A stretch of DNA of 17,401 nt from Ferrithrix thermotolerans DSM 19514 (GCA_945878705.1 CAMCUE010000004.1:1-17401); one strand, 5' to 3'. Shown: positions 7,095 through 15,105, counted from the stretch's first letter. Program-made: numbers and translations. Notes: generated by a model not told the origin, from the sequence alone.

Positions 7095-8262
7095 CCCCAG
7101 CATTATTTGAGGCGAGAAAAAATATTGAGCCGATCGCACAAGCGACGCCAACGATTGCAAAGCCAACTGCACCTGGAAAAGTAAAAACCACAGAGACCAA
7201 ACCACAACCGACCCAAACAAGTTGGTTTCTTGTCTCAAATTTAACGAAAGCCCTTGCTCGATTGGCGTCGGGAGCTTCGCGTTGAATTATTGATTCAAAA
7301 GCCAATCGGCCAATTGAACCTACCCCGTTGGCAACAGCGATCAAAATAATTCCAAAAGTAATACCACCAAACACTCCGGCAATTATTCCCGTGACACTAA
7401 TAACCAGTAACGAAGCTGTCATCATTGTTCGCTCAGAAATTAAACGACGAACTAGTGGTGAAACTGCATTTGCCAACATTGTCGCCAACGACGAGAGGCC
7501 AAGCGCCAAAGCGAACCACAGCGTTCCCGCTCGCTCATCGCGCAGCCAAAAGGCAACATGAAAAAATAAAAACCCGATAACACCCCTCAACAACATCATC
7601 GACAACGCTGCATCACGAATGCCGGAACCATGTAATTCTTTTATTTCAGCGAGTTCTGTTGTTCTTGGTGTTGTAGCAACATGTCGCGGCAACTGAAGCG
7701 AAGCCAAACTTGCAAGAGCAAACATTGTCGCCGACATCATTAGCGTTGCGCGAGAGTCAATGAGTTGCAACAGTCCTGCTGGGGCTACTGCTGCAAATCC
7801 AATTAATCCTGCAAGTAAACCTAATTTGCCGTTGGCTGCGACTAACTCCTCGTCATCGTCAACAAGTGTTGGAACGAGCGCAGTTTTGCTAACTGAGTAT
7901 GTTCGCGCAAGAACCAGTGAAATAAAAGCGAGTGGAAATAACGCAACTGAGTTGATTCGTGGAATCATCGCAACAATAGTTATGCATCGCAAAAAGTTGA
8001 CGATTAAAACTGTGAATCTTCTTCCCCCAGGGACACGATCAATCACTGGTCCAATAAATGGTGCGATCACGGCAAACGGAGCGAGACTGATCGCTAAAAA
8101 TAAGAGAACTTTGCTGCGTGCAGCATCCGGACTAATTGATAAAAATAGCGAATCTGCAAGAGCAATAGCGAACGACGCTTCACCGCACGCGATGAGTGCG
8201 TGAACGCGGCCGAGTCGTCTAAGTGGAGATGCGGGAGCGAGCCCAGAATTTGAAAATGCTAT
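7084..8262 (-). CDS. Major facilitator superfamily transporter, probable non-canonical ATA start
   Basis: From the ATA at 8262 the protein has 392 residues and about 12 hydrophobic segments, the normal MFS size. The loop after TM2 (FIGPVIDRVPGGRR) is the family's motif-A region. The only standard start, GTG at 8070, would begin inside TM2 and delete TM1 and its lead-in (LRRLGRVHALIACGEASF and onward), which are well formed in the same open frame. Between the in-frame TAA (8281-8283) and 8070 there is no ATG, GTG or TTG. The ATA at 8260-8262 overlaps the regX3 stop TAG (8259-8261) as ATAG, just where an ATGA-type overlap would be expected. Substrate unknown; as the last gene after phoU-senX3-regX3 it may serve phosphate-related transport (inference). 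A base error or another start cannot be excluded. Confidence 0.75.
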   Translation of the reverse strand: MAFSNSGLAPASPLRRLGRVHALIACGEASFAIALADSLFLSISPDAARSKVLLFLAISLAPFAVIAPFIGPVIDRVPGGRRFTVLIVNFLRCITIVAMIPRINSVALFPLAFISLVLARTYSVSKTALVPTLVDDDEELVAANGKLGLLAGLIGFAAVAPAGLLQLIDSRATLMMSATMFALASLASLQLPRHVATTPRTTELAEIKELHGSGIRDAALSMMLLRGVIGFLFFHVAFWLRDERAGTLWFALALGLSSLATMLANAVSPLVRRLISERTMMTASLLVISVTGIIAGVFGGITFGIILIAVANGVGSIGRLAFESIIQREAPDANRARAFVKFETRNQLVWVGCGLVSVVFTFPGAVGFAIVGVACAIGSIFFLASNNAGASS

Positions 8263-8978
8263 GCGACTATTTTCTCGTATTTATAGCCAAGTCCGCGGAT
8301 GGTCACAACAAGTTGTGGTTCGGCTGGCTCTTTTTCGATCTTGGCACGCAGCCGTTTGACATGGACATCCAATGTTTTGGTGTCACCAAAATAGTCGGTG
8401 CCCCAAACTCGATCAATTAGTGTCTCACGGGTCAACACTCGCCCGGCGTTAGACATCAAAATGTAAAGCAATTCAAATTCTTTGAGAGGAAGTTTCGTAA
8501 CTTCGCCACGGATTGTCACAATATGTTGCTCTGGGTCAATTGAGATTCCACCGAGAGCCACGGTGCCGACGCCAGAAAAATCTTGCGAGCTCGCACCGAG
8601 CGCCCCGCGACGAAGCGCCGCTCTCAACCGAGCAACAAGTTCTCGAAGTCGATACGGCTTGACAATATAGTCATCTGCGCCAACTTCGAGGCCCACAACA
8701 GTGTCAATTTCGGCACCTTTCGCCGAAACCATGATTATCGGCACAGTACTTTTTTTTCTAATTTCTCGACACACATCTGTTCCAGAAACCTTTGGCAGCA
8801 TCACATCTAACAGAACTGCATCTGGTTGCACCGCATCAAAAACTGCTAGCGCTTCAGCACCATCGCGAGCAACTTCAACTCGGAAGCCTTCACGCTTCAA
8901 ACCAACTTGTAACGCCTCAATAAACGACTCTTCATCGTCGACTACCAATATTGTTGGCAACGAATTATTTATACTCAT
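8259..8978 (-). CDS. regX3: OmpR/PhoB-family response regulator (RegX3-like)
   Basis: 239 residues. The receiver domain covers about 8-122: acidic pair D14/D15, phosphoacceptor D58 in VLLDVMLP, switch Ser85 (VSAK) and K107 in GADDYIVKP. A winged-helix DNA-binding domain covers about 142-236, with LPLKEFELL, TRETLIDRVWG, DVHVKRLRAKIE and VVTIRGLGYKYE. This is the layout of RegX3/PhoB/PhoP regulators that activate phosphate-starvation genes. It overlaps the upstream kinase gene by 4 bp (ATGA, 8975-8978), so the partners are translationally coupled. The kinase and phoU as neighbours favour RegX3 over other OmpR regulators. The PHO-box-like repeats in front of phoU are the natural candidate target. 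Confidence 0.92.
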   Translation of the reverse strand: MSINNSLPTILVVDDEESFIEALQVGLKREGFRVEVARDGAEALAVFDAVQPDAVLLDVMLPKVSGTDVCREIRKKSTVPIIMVSAKGAEIDTVVGLEVGADDYIVKPYRLRELVARLRAALRRGALGASSQDFSGVGTVALGGISIDPEQHIVTIRGEVTKLPLKEFELLYILMSNAGRVLTRETLIDRVWGTDYFGDTKTLDVHVKRLRAKIEKEPAEPQLVVTIRGLGYKYEKIVA

Positions 8979-10141
8979 ATTAATACTCCCGATTTATTAA
9001 TTGTTTCTTCTGCAGACTGCTTGAGATTGTGCGGCAGTCGAATTATAAATTTTGATCCAATTCCTTCTTCTGAATCAACATCAATGCTTCCTCCGTGCTC
9101 TAAAGCAATGTGCCGCACGATTGACAAACCCAAACCAGTTCCTCCAGTTGCCCGACTACGCGCTTTGTCGACCCTATAAAAACGCTCAAAAATTCGATTT
9201 AAATCTTGTTTTGCTATTCCGATTCCGCGATCCGAAACCGAGACCACTATTTCTTGCCCCTCAATCAAACTCTCGACGACGACTGAACCATCAGATTCGC
9301 TGTACTTAATTGCATTATCCACCAAATTCGAAAAACATGAAACCAATTGCGATCTGTCACCGCGCACATCCAGTTGGCCATCATTGACGAGTGTTAACTC
9401 AAGATTCTTCCTTTTTGCCGCATGCTGATTCGTGTCAACAACTTCTCTTAGAACTTGTGCAAGGTCGAAATTTGTCCAGTCTTCTGTGCCACTAAATTCG
9501 ATTCGGGAGAGATCTAAAAGATCGTCAACAATTCGCGCCATGCGATGTGACTCGGAAACAATCCTTTCCGCAAGTCTCCATACAACTTTGGTTTCTGTCT
9601 CGCCATCTAATGAGTCAGCAAGGGCCGCCACTGCACCAATAGGTGTTTTCAGTTCATGACTTAAATTGGCCACAAAGTCGGTTTGAAGGGTTTCGATGCG
9701 CGATTTTTTTGTGATGTCTTCAACAGTCACAATTATATTTTGACTATCTAATTTCTTGCCGTGAATATCAAGAAACCGTGTCGTGCCCGCAATGGCTTCA
9801 AGAACTCGGTCTCCAGAACCATTTTTCTCAACTAGTGAAATCATCTCATCTACGGCCTGATCAACTAAGACGTCGACATATCTCACACCGGTCATCGCAA
9901 CAGCGGCGTCATTTCTGAAACGGCGACCTGACTTACTGTCAACAACAACTACGCCCATCGGCAAAATATCTAGAACTTCCATCAATTGCGCCATCTGATC
10001 TGTTTGATCTGTCGCAGTAGAACGTTGGCGCAAATCATTTCGCTGTAATTCAGGTTTCTTATTGGTTCCTATTCGTTTTGAGAGCAAAAACGCAAGCAAC
10101 GCCGCAACAAATGTGCCAACAAAAAGCAAGATGTACTGCAC
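8975..10141 (-). CDS. senX3: Phosphate-responsive sensor histidine kinase (SenX3/PhoR-like)
   Basis: 388 residues. There is one N-terminal membrane segment (about 3-20), a basic linker and a PAS-like region (about 52-145, LPMGVVVVDSKSG onward). The dimerisation/phosphoacceptor helix has H162 in ANLSHELKTPIGA. The ATPase domain carries the N box with N276 (NLVDNAIKYS), G1 DRGIGI (304-309), F box RIFERFYRVD and G2 GGTGLGLSI (333-341). With a single membrane pass and almost no extracellular part it probably senses through partners such as PhoU and a Pst transporter, as known for SenX3/PhoR. The GTG start is nearly forced by an in-frame TAA three codons upstream. The gene lies 15 bp after phoU and overlaps regX3 by 4 bp. 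Confidence 0.92.
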   Translation of the reverse strand: MQYILLFVGTFVAALLAFLLSKRIGTNKKPELQRNDLRQRSTATDQTDQMAQLMEVLDILPMGVVVVDSKSGRRFRNDAAVAMTGVRYVDVLVDQAVDEMISLVEKNGSGDRVLEAIAGTTRFLDIHGKKLDSQNIIVTVEDITKKSRIETLQTDFVANLSHELKTPIGAVAALADSLDGETETKVVWRLAERIVSESHRMARIVDDLLDLSRIEFSGTEDWTNFDLAQVLREVVDTNQHAAKRKNLELTLVNDGQLDVRGDRSQLVSCFSNLVDNAIKYSESDGSVVVESLIEGQEIVVSVSDRGIGIAKQDLNRIFERFYRVDKARSRATGGTGLGLSIVRHIALEHGGSIDVDSEEGIGSKFIIRLPHNLKQSAEETINKSGVLI

Positions 10142-10156
10142 GTCAACTTACTTGCA

Positions 10157-10888
10157 CTAATTCGGCTCACGCTTCAGCGGAATCTCACCAGTCTGGTCTC
10201 CGACGCGAGCTTTGTATCGATTGATGCCGTCACGCTCTCTAACCCAACCAGTAACAATGAACCGAGTTCTTTCGCTCACATTTACTGCGTGGTCTCCAAT
10301 TCGTTCGTAAAATCGCGCAACAACTGCCAACTGCACAGCGACTTGTAGATCAATTTTTGAATGTGAGTGAGACTCAAAAATCTGCTGAATGAATTGGCGG
10401 TGCAAACTATCTAAATAAGAATCCATGTCATCAATCGCCGCGGCTTTAGCCGCATCGTTTTGCTCAAATGCTTCCATGGTTGAAGCAAAAAGTTGCTGAG
10501 CCTGTTCGCTCATCTTGGAAATCACGCCCCGCAATACCGGGTCGATGTCATGACCATAAATTCTTCTAGCGGCTTTGCAGATATTTACTACTAGGTCTGC
10601 AGAACGCTCAAGTTCGCCGGCGATCTTCATGATTGCAATGATTTGACGAAGATCGGCAGCAACAGGTGCCTGCAGTGCCAAAATCTCAAAACACATTGCT
10701 TCTAATTCGGCAGATCGACCATCAAATTCATCGTCAGACTGAACTAGATAGTCGGCACCCTCGAGATCACCGCTGAGAAGAATTGCCGTTGCACGAGGTA
10801 TCGCCTCAGTTAATGATGCGCCTAGTCGAATGACTTCTGCTCGTACGTTTTCGAGATCGTTATGGAAGTTTTTGCGAATTTCATCCAT
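10157..10888 (-). CDS. phoU: PhoU, phosphate signalling regulator
   Basis: 243 residues when started at the ATG 10886-10888 (MDEIRKNFHNDLENV). I chose this start because GGAGG sits 8 nt upstream and the family begins this way. A longer reading from a TTG at 10990 would add 34 residues encoded by the PHO-box-like repeats and promoter, which is unlikely. An ATG five codons upstream (10903) contains the GGAGG itself and is less likely. The two PhoU helical bundles each carry their acidic metal-binding motif: ELERSADLVVNICKAARRI in the first half and RFYERIGDHAVNVSERTRF in the second. PhoU links the Pst phosphate transporter to the sensor kinase and represses signalling when phosphate is plentiful. 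It is the first gene of phoU-senX3-regX3-MFS. Confidence 0.95.
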   Translation of the reverse strand: MDEIRKNFHNDLENVRAEVIRLGASLTEAIPRATAILLSGDLEGADYLVQSDDEFDGRSAELEAMCFEILALQAPVAADLRQIIAIMKIAGELERSADLVVNICKAARRIYGHDIDPVLRGVISKMSEQAQQLFASTMEAFEQNDAAKAAAIDDMDSYLDSLHRQFIQQIFESHSHSKIDLQVAVQLAVVARFYERIGDHAVNVSERTRFIVTGWVRERDGINRYKARVGDQTGEIPLKREPN

Positions 10889-10916
10889 TTTTGACGCCTC
10901 CATATTGTGGGACTTT

Positions 10917-10922
10917 ATTAAA
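10917..10922 (-). promoter_or_regulatory. Candidate -10 element for the phoU operon
   Basis: TTTAAT on the minus strand lies 22 nt downstream of the last PHO-box-like unit and about 28 nt upstream of the phoU ATG. That leaves room for a short leader with the GGAGG ribosome site. There is no good -35 hexamer, as expected for an activator-dependent promoter in which the repeats replace it. Confidence 0.4.
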
Positions 10923-10944
10923 CCTGAGAGTAACGGTAGCCCAC

Positions 10945-10988
10945 TAAATGTGAACTGTGATCGTCTTAAAAGTGACGCGAAGGTGAAC
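10945..10988 (-). promoter_or_regulatory. PHO-box-like array of 11-nt direct repeats upstream of phoU
   Basis: Read on the minus strand from 10988, the region divides into 11-nt units: GTTCACCTTCG, CGTCACTTTTA, a degenerate unit AGACGATCACA, and GTTCACATTTA. Three of the four fit the actinobacterial PHO-box form (GTTCACC plus four looser bases, 11-nt spacing) described for Streptomyces PhoP and similar to RegX3 sites, and the phase is exact over 44 bp. It lies between the ppk stop (11000) and the phoU start (10888). The likely binder is the RegX3-like protein encoded two genes downstream, giving autoregulation. The family consensus is established knowledge; binding here is inference. Confidence 0.65.
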
Positions 10989-10999
10989 AAATAATCGGA

Positions 11000-13111
11000 T
11001 TAACGCAATTGAGTCGCTACAACCCATTCATGTAGTCGTTGCTGAGCATCTTTATTTTGCGTACCACCCGAGTTGTAGATCCACTTATCATCTTTCGATA
11101 ATGCAAAGTTAGGCACCTCTGGCTCAAGTAAAAACCCAAGAGCTTTATCTAACCACGCACGATGCTTCGGATGAGTTAATGGCGCCAGAACTTCAACTCG
11201 CCCGTCCAGATTACGGCCCATCAAATCAGCCGAACCAATGAGGTGCAACGGCGACTGATCATCAAACCCATGGGCAAATCGATAGATGCGAGAGTGCTCA
11301 AGATAGCGACCAAGAATTGAACGCACGGTGATATTTTCGGACAGTCCTGGAACTCCGGCGCGCAAACAACAAATTCCTCTTACAACTAAATCTATTTTCA
11401 CTCCAGCCTGACTTGCCTCATAAAGCGCATCAATTATTGTTGGATCGGAAATTGAATTGAGTTTTATGGTGATGCTGCCAGCAGTCTTGAATGTTGCTTC
11501 ACGGTGAATCAATTCAAGAAGTCGCGGTCGTAACTGGTGAGGCGCCACAATTAGTCGCAGATAATCTGGCTCCTTGGCATAACCAGTTAAATAATTGAAC
11601 AGCTCGGTAGCGTCTGCTCCAATTGATTCTTCACAAGTAAAAAAACCAATGTCTTCATAGACCCGAGCTGTTGTTGAATTGTAATTTCCAGTCCCGATGT
11701 GAACGTAGCGGCGCATTTGATCAGCATCTTCGCGAACTACCAGAATGCACTTTGAATGAGTTTTCAAACCAACGATGCCATAAGTTACGTGAACGCCTGC
11801 ATATTCAAGTTCTTTAGCCCATGCAATATTTCTTGCTTCATCAAAGCGCGCCTTAATTTCAAGAACGACGGCGACTTGCTTTCCTGATTCAGCGGCCTTA
11901 ACTAAATTCTTGGCAATTGAAGAATCGCCTGACGTTCGATACAGAGTCATTTTAATTGAATGCACTTTTGGGTCATTAGCAGCCTGTTCAACAAAGGTTT
12001 CAACAGATGATGTAAAAGATTCGTGAGGGTGATGAACTAGAAGCTGTCGCTCGCGAATCACTTGAAAAATACTTAGACCATTAAATTCGGCAGCAGACAG
12101 ACGACCAGCAGTTAATGGAGGCCAGGGTTGAAAACGCAAATCTGAAAAATCAAGCGACACTAATTGAGACAAAGCCTTCATCTCAATAATGCTGTTGTGA
12201 AATGTCACGTCATCAACACCAAGTTCAAGTTCTTCGCACATCAAGTCAATGACCGACTGAGCAGTTCCGAATGGAATTTCAATTCGAACTGCACGCCCAA
12301 AACGACGGCGACGCAACTCAATTTCGACTGCGGCAAGCAGATCTTCGGCATCTTCGTCGTCTATTGATAAGTCGGCGTTACGGGTGACACGAAAAACAAA
12401 ACATTGCTCAATCTTCATCCCCTGAAATAATCGAGAAAGGTTTGCCGAAATGATTTCTTCGAGCAAAACAAAACTATTTGCTTTTCCTACCTTCATCAGC
12501 CTCGGAATATTCTTTGGAATCTTCAATCGAGCAAATCTCTGCTCACCTGAATTTGGGTCACTCGCGACGACTGCCAAATTCAGTGCAAGATTTGAAATAT
12601 ATGGAAACGGGTGCGCAGGATCAACAGCAATTGGTGTAAGTATAGGAAAAATTCTCTGGTCAAATTCTTTTGTGAGATCAGCTTTCTCGTGGTCAGAAAG
12701 TTGTGACCAAGCGAGCACGCGAATACCGAATAGTTCAAGTTGTGGCAGAATCTCATCTGTCCATATTTTTTCTTGACGCTGAACGAAGTCTTGTGTGCGC
12801 TCTTTAATCTCTTGCAGTTGTTCAAGCGGAGACCGACCGTCCGGAGTTCTGGTTGAAATCTCTCCAGCAACTTGGTCTTTGAGTGCCGCGACACGAATTT
12901 GATAAAACTCATCAAGGTTCGAAGAGCAAATAGATAAAAATCGACACCGCTCTAACAGCGGAACATTCTCGTGAGTCGCGAGCGCAAGTACTCGATCATT
13001 GAAGTCGAGCCAACTCAATTCGCGATTTATGAATCTAGATTTGATGTCTTCAGCGTACGAATTGACAGAAGTTCGATAAGCCACCGACAATCTATTTAGC
13101 AAAGAAGTCAC
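11000..13111 (-). CDS. ppk1: Polyphosphate kinase 1 (PPK1)
   Basis: 703 residues, the usual size. PPK1 reversibly moves the terminal phosphate of ATP onto a polyphosphate chain. Domain order fits: N-terminal domain (RFINRELSWLDFNDRVL, 26-42; SSNLDEFYQIRVA, 63-75), head domain (about 130-325; PILTPIAVDPAHPFPYISNL), and two PLD-like C-terminal domains. Expected catalytic histidines are H452 in LKTHSK (the E. coli His435 equivalent) and H606 in LEHSRIYRF (the His592 equivalent). HIGTGNYNSTTARVYED (471-487) and MTLYRTSGDS (388-397) are typical. The GTG at 13111 is preceded directly by an in-frame TAA, so it is the earliest possible start. It follows the small unknown gene by 47 bp and precedes the PHO-box-like/phoU region, with ppx divergent nearby. 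Confidence 0.96.
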   Translation of the reverse strand: MTSLLNRLSVAYRTSVNSYAEDIKSRFINRELSWLDFNDRVLALATHENVPLLERCRFLSICSSNLDEFYQIRVAALKDQVAGEISTRTPDGRSPLEQLQEIKERTQDFVQRQEKIWTDEILPQLELFGIRVLAWSQLSDHEKADLTKEFDQRIFPILTPIAVDPAHPFPYISNLALNLAVVASDPNSGEQRFARLKIPKNIPRLMKVGKANSFVLLEEIISANLSRLFQGMKIEQCFVFRVTRNADLSIDDEDAEDLLAAVEIELRRRRFGRAVRIEIPFGTAQSVIDLMCEELELGVDDVTFHNSIIEMKALSQLVSLDFSDLRFQPWPPLTAGRLSAAEFNGLSIFQVIRERQLLVHHPHESFTSSVETFVEQAANDPKVHSIKMTLYRTSGDSSIAKNLVKAAESGKQVAVVLEIKARFDEARNIAWAKELEYAGVHVTYGIVGLKTHSKCILVVREDADQMRRYVHIGTGNYNSTTARVYEDIGFFTCEESIGADATELFNYLTGYAKEPDYLRLIVAPHQLRPRLLELIHREATFKTAGSITIKLNSISDPTIIDALYEASQAGVKIDLVVRGICCLRAGVPGLSENITVRSILGRYLEHSRIYRFAHGFDDQSPLHLIGSADLMGRNLDGRVEVLAPLTHPKHRAWLDKALGFLLEPEVPNFALSKDDKWIYNSGGTQNKDAQQRLHEWVVATQLR

Positions 13112-13158
13112 TTAGATTTCACTTAAGAGACATCAACTATCCAACTTTGGGCAATTGC

Positions 13159-13467
13159 CTATTCGGCTGGCGTTGCTGGGGCGACTTCCGCGCTTGCGGC
13201 AACTGGATAGCCGAGTTCCCACTCAATGCTGATTCGTTCGCGCTCGGCATCTTTGCTGACACGCTCTTGATTACGCCGAAATTGTGGATCGTTTCTTGGC
13301 AAAAGAATTAAACGGGCCAGAACTCGTGCGCGAAATTCTTCAAGCATATTCTGATCGCCGTAATCGCCATAAACCTCCCAATGAGGTGAGACTGAACCGA
13401 GAAAAACTATGCGAGCATGACCACGAGGGGGTTCATTTAAAGTTGTCTGTTCAGCAAAGTTTGTCAT
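13159..13467 (-). CDS. Small soluble protein of unknown function upstream of ppk1
   Basis: 102 residues from the ATG at 13467. A TTG at 13524 would add 19 low-complexity residues read through the likely promoter (a TATAAA at 13486-13491 lies 18 nt before the ATG), so I prefer the ATG. The central part looks like a folded domain: HARIVFLGSVSPHWEVYGDY, then an Arg/Glu-rich helical stretch (EEFRARVLARLILLPRND, DAERERISIEWELGYP) and an Ala/Pro-rich tail. There is no signal peptide or membrane segment. I do not recognise a family. It lies in the ppx-ppk gap, probably cotranscribed with ppk1 47 bp downstream, so it may belong to polyphosphate metabolism (inference). Confidence 0.6.
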   Translation of the reverse strand: MTNFAEQTTLNEPPRGHARIVFLGSVSPHWEVYGDYGDQNMLEEFRARVLARLILLPRNDPQFRRNQERVSKDAERERISIEWELGYPVAASAEVAPATPAE

Positions 13468-13536
13468 TTTTTTGTTCTCAGTTTCTTTATATTTCGCCGT
13501 ATGAGTGTTTAATCCTACCGTCAAACAATCCTCTTC

Positions 13537-13542
13537 TAAGAT
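13537..13542 (+). promoter_or_regulatory. -10 element of a probable leaderless promoter for ppx
   Basis: TAAGAT ends 8 nt before the GTG start of ppx at 13551. The gap (AGGTCATT) has only a weak AGG directly next to -10 and no spaced Shine-Dalgarno sequence, so transcription could begin at or just before the GTG. Confidence 0.45.
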
Positions 13543-13550
13543 AGGTCATT

Positions 13551-15101
13551 GTGCGGTTTAAATCAGATGAAATCATTGCTGCGTTAGATATTGGCACAAA
13601 TAGTTTTCACCTCGTCATCGCCAAACCAGTTGCCACCGGATTTGAGGTAGTGACAAACCAAAAAGAAGTAATTCGACTCGGCCACGGTTCTGGTGATATG
13701 AAACAACTCGACCAAGACGCAATGCAACGTGGTATCGCCTCGTTGAAACGGATGCGCGAAATATCTGAGGTCCATAATGCCAAACTTCGGGCAGTAGCCA
13801 CAAGCGCGGTTCGTGAGGCCGAAAATCGTAATGAGTTCATTAAGCGAGCCCGAAAAGAGGCTGGTGTTGAAATTGAAGTCATTTCGGGAATTGAAGAAGC
13901 TCGACTGATTCATCTTGGGGCGAGGCATGCAATTGGTGTTGGCGACCAACAGATGTTGCTTTGCGATATCGGTGGGGGTTCAACCGAAATTGTTGTTGCA
14001 ACTGGCGACAACATTTTACTTTCTCGAAGTTTCAAACTCGGTGCAGTTCGATTAACAGACAGATTTTTTGGATCCGATGCGCTACATCCAAGCGCCGTGA
14101 GTGGTTGCCGCAAATTCGTTCGTTCAATGCTGGCGACTATCGAACCGGCAGTCAAGCAACTAGGTTTTGAAATCGGAGTCGGCTCATCTGGCACCGTTGA
14201 AGCAATCGCCAAACTCATTGCACAACAAAATAACGAGGCCGAGCCAAAATCTTTTAATCGCTACGAGTTTTCAACCCAAGATGTAACCAAGATTCTTGAT
14301 TTGATAGCAGATCTACCAACTATTAAGCAGCGCGAAAAAGCTCTCGGCCTCGACTCGTCGCGTGCTGAAATTATTTTGGCAGGCGCAATAATTTTAGAGG
14401 GGATTGCGCTGTCTTTTGGAGTTACAAGTTTTGTTTACTCTGAATATGCATTACGCGAAGGCGTATTGTTTGACACGCTGCTACGCCAAGATTTACTTGA
14501 CCACCCTGATGGTGTTGACCCTGCGACACACAGTGTTCGACAACTTGCGGACCGTTGTGATGATCGACCTGCACACGGTATGAATGTTGCCAAAATTGCA
14601 AACTCGCTTTTTGAAAACTTACACAAGCGACTGAATCTTGATGCGACCTGTCAGCGATATTTAGAAGCAGCGGCACTACTAGCCAATGTCGGCGTAGTTG
14701 TATCTCACTCGAAGCATCATCTGCACTCATATTATGTAATTCGCAACTCAGAACTCGTCGGACTAACTGACCGCGAGATCGAAATAATTGCACAGGTTGC
14801 TCGATATCACCGCAAGAGTGTGCCCAAAGAATCGCATCCTGAATTTGCCTTGCTGTCAGATGCGGATAAACATATTGTGCGATCGCTTGCTGGGTTGTTG
14901 AGAATTGCAATCGGACTAGATCGCACACAAGATGGCAGAATTAAAAAGGTAACTACAAGAGCAGAAGACGAACAACTTCTGATTTTTGTCAAGGCTTCAG
15001 CAAAATTCGATTATGAATTAAATCTTTATGCGGCAAATGAAAGGCGCGGCCTTCTCGCAGATGTGATTGGAACGAAAGTTAAAATCGTCGCAATAGAGTA
15101 A
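13551..15101 (+). CDS. ppx: Exopolyphosphatase / guanosine pentaphosphate phosphohydrolase (Ppx/GppA family)
   Basis: 516 residues, like the long E. coli-type enzymes. The N-terminal ASKHA domain (about 8-310) has phosphate loop ALDIGTNSFHLVIA (11-24), ATSAVREAENRNEF (83-96), the catalytic-Glu segment VISGIEEARL (110-119, cf. E. coli Glu121), LLCDIGGGSTEIVVA (136-150) and VGSSGTVEAIAKL. A C-terminal HD-like domain (about 340-470) carries AALLANVGVVVSHSKHHLHS and VARYHRKS. The usual His-acid pair of this domain (ELHEVG in E. coli) reads LLANVG, so it is probably not a metal hydrolase site. The enzyme releases phosphate from polyphosphate ends and/or converts pppGpp to ppGpp. It is divergent from the small gene and ppk1, giving a synthesis/degradation pair. 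The GTG start fits the leaderless promoter. Confidence 0.93.
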   Translation: MRFKSDEIIAALDIGTNSFHLVIAKPVATGFEVVTNQKEVIRLGHGSGDMKQLDQDAMQRGIASLKRMREISEVHNAKLRAVATSAVREAENRNEFIKRARKEAGVEIEVISGIEEARLIHLGARHAIGVGDQQMLLCDIGGGSTEIVVATGDNILLSRSFKLGAVRLTDRFFGSDALHPSAVSGCRKFVRSMLATIEPAVKQLGFEIGVGSSGTVEAIAKLIAQQNNEAEPKSFNRYEFSTQDVTKILDLIADLPTIKQREKALGLDSSRAEIILAGAIILEGIALSFGVTSFVYSEYALREGVLFDTLLRQDLLDHPDGVDPATHSVRQLADRCDDRPAHGMNVAKIANSLFENLHKRLNLDATCQRYLEAAALLANVGVVVSHSKHHLHSYYVIRNSELVGLTDREIEIIAQVARYHRKSVPKESHPEFALLSDADKHIVRSLAGLLRIAIGLDRTQDGRIKKVTTRAEDEQLLIFVKASAKFDYELNLYAANERRGLLADVIGTKVKIVAIE

Positions 15102-15105
15102 AACT

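Noticed and set aside
7084..8070. MFS gene starting at GTG 8070
   Set aside because: It would begin inside TM2 and drop TM1, although the coding frame clearly continues upstream with typical MFS sequence.
7760..8203. 147-codon open frame on the plus strand antisense to the MFS gene
   Set aside because: Low-complexity Ala/Asn/Ser product caused by the codon pattern of hydrophobic segments on the other strand.
10889..10990. Longer phoU reading frame starting at a TTG at 10990
   Set aside because: The extra 34 codons run through the PHO-box-like repeats and a -10 candidate, and the family start MDEIRKNFHNDLE has a GGAGG site 8 nt upstream.
13468..13524. N-terminal extension of the small gene before ppk1 from a TTG at 13524
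   Set aside because: The extension is low-complexity, overlaps a TATAAA promoter-like element, and an ATG start at 13467 begins the better-formed protein.
14422..14928. 168-codon open frame on the minus strand inside ppx
   Set aside because: It lies entirely within the well-supported ppx gene and its product resembles no family I know; it is an antisense shadow.
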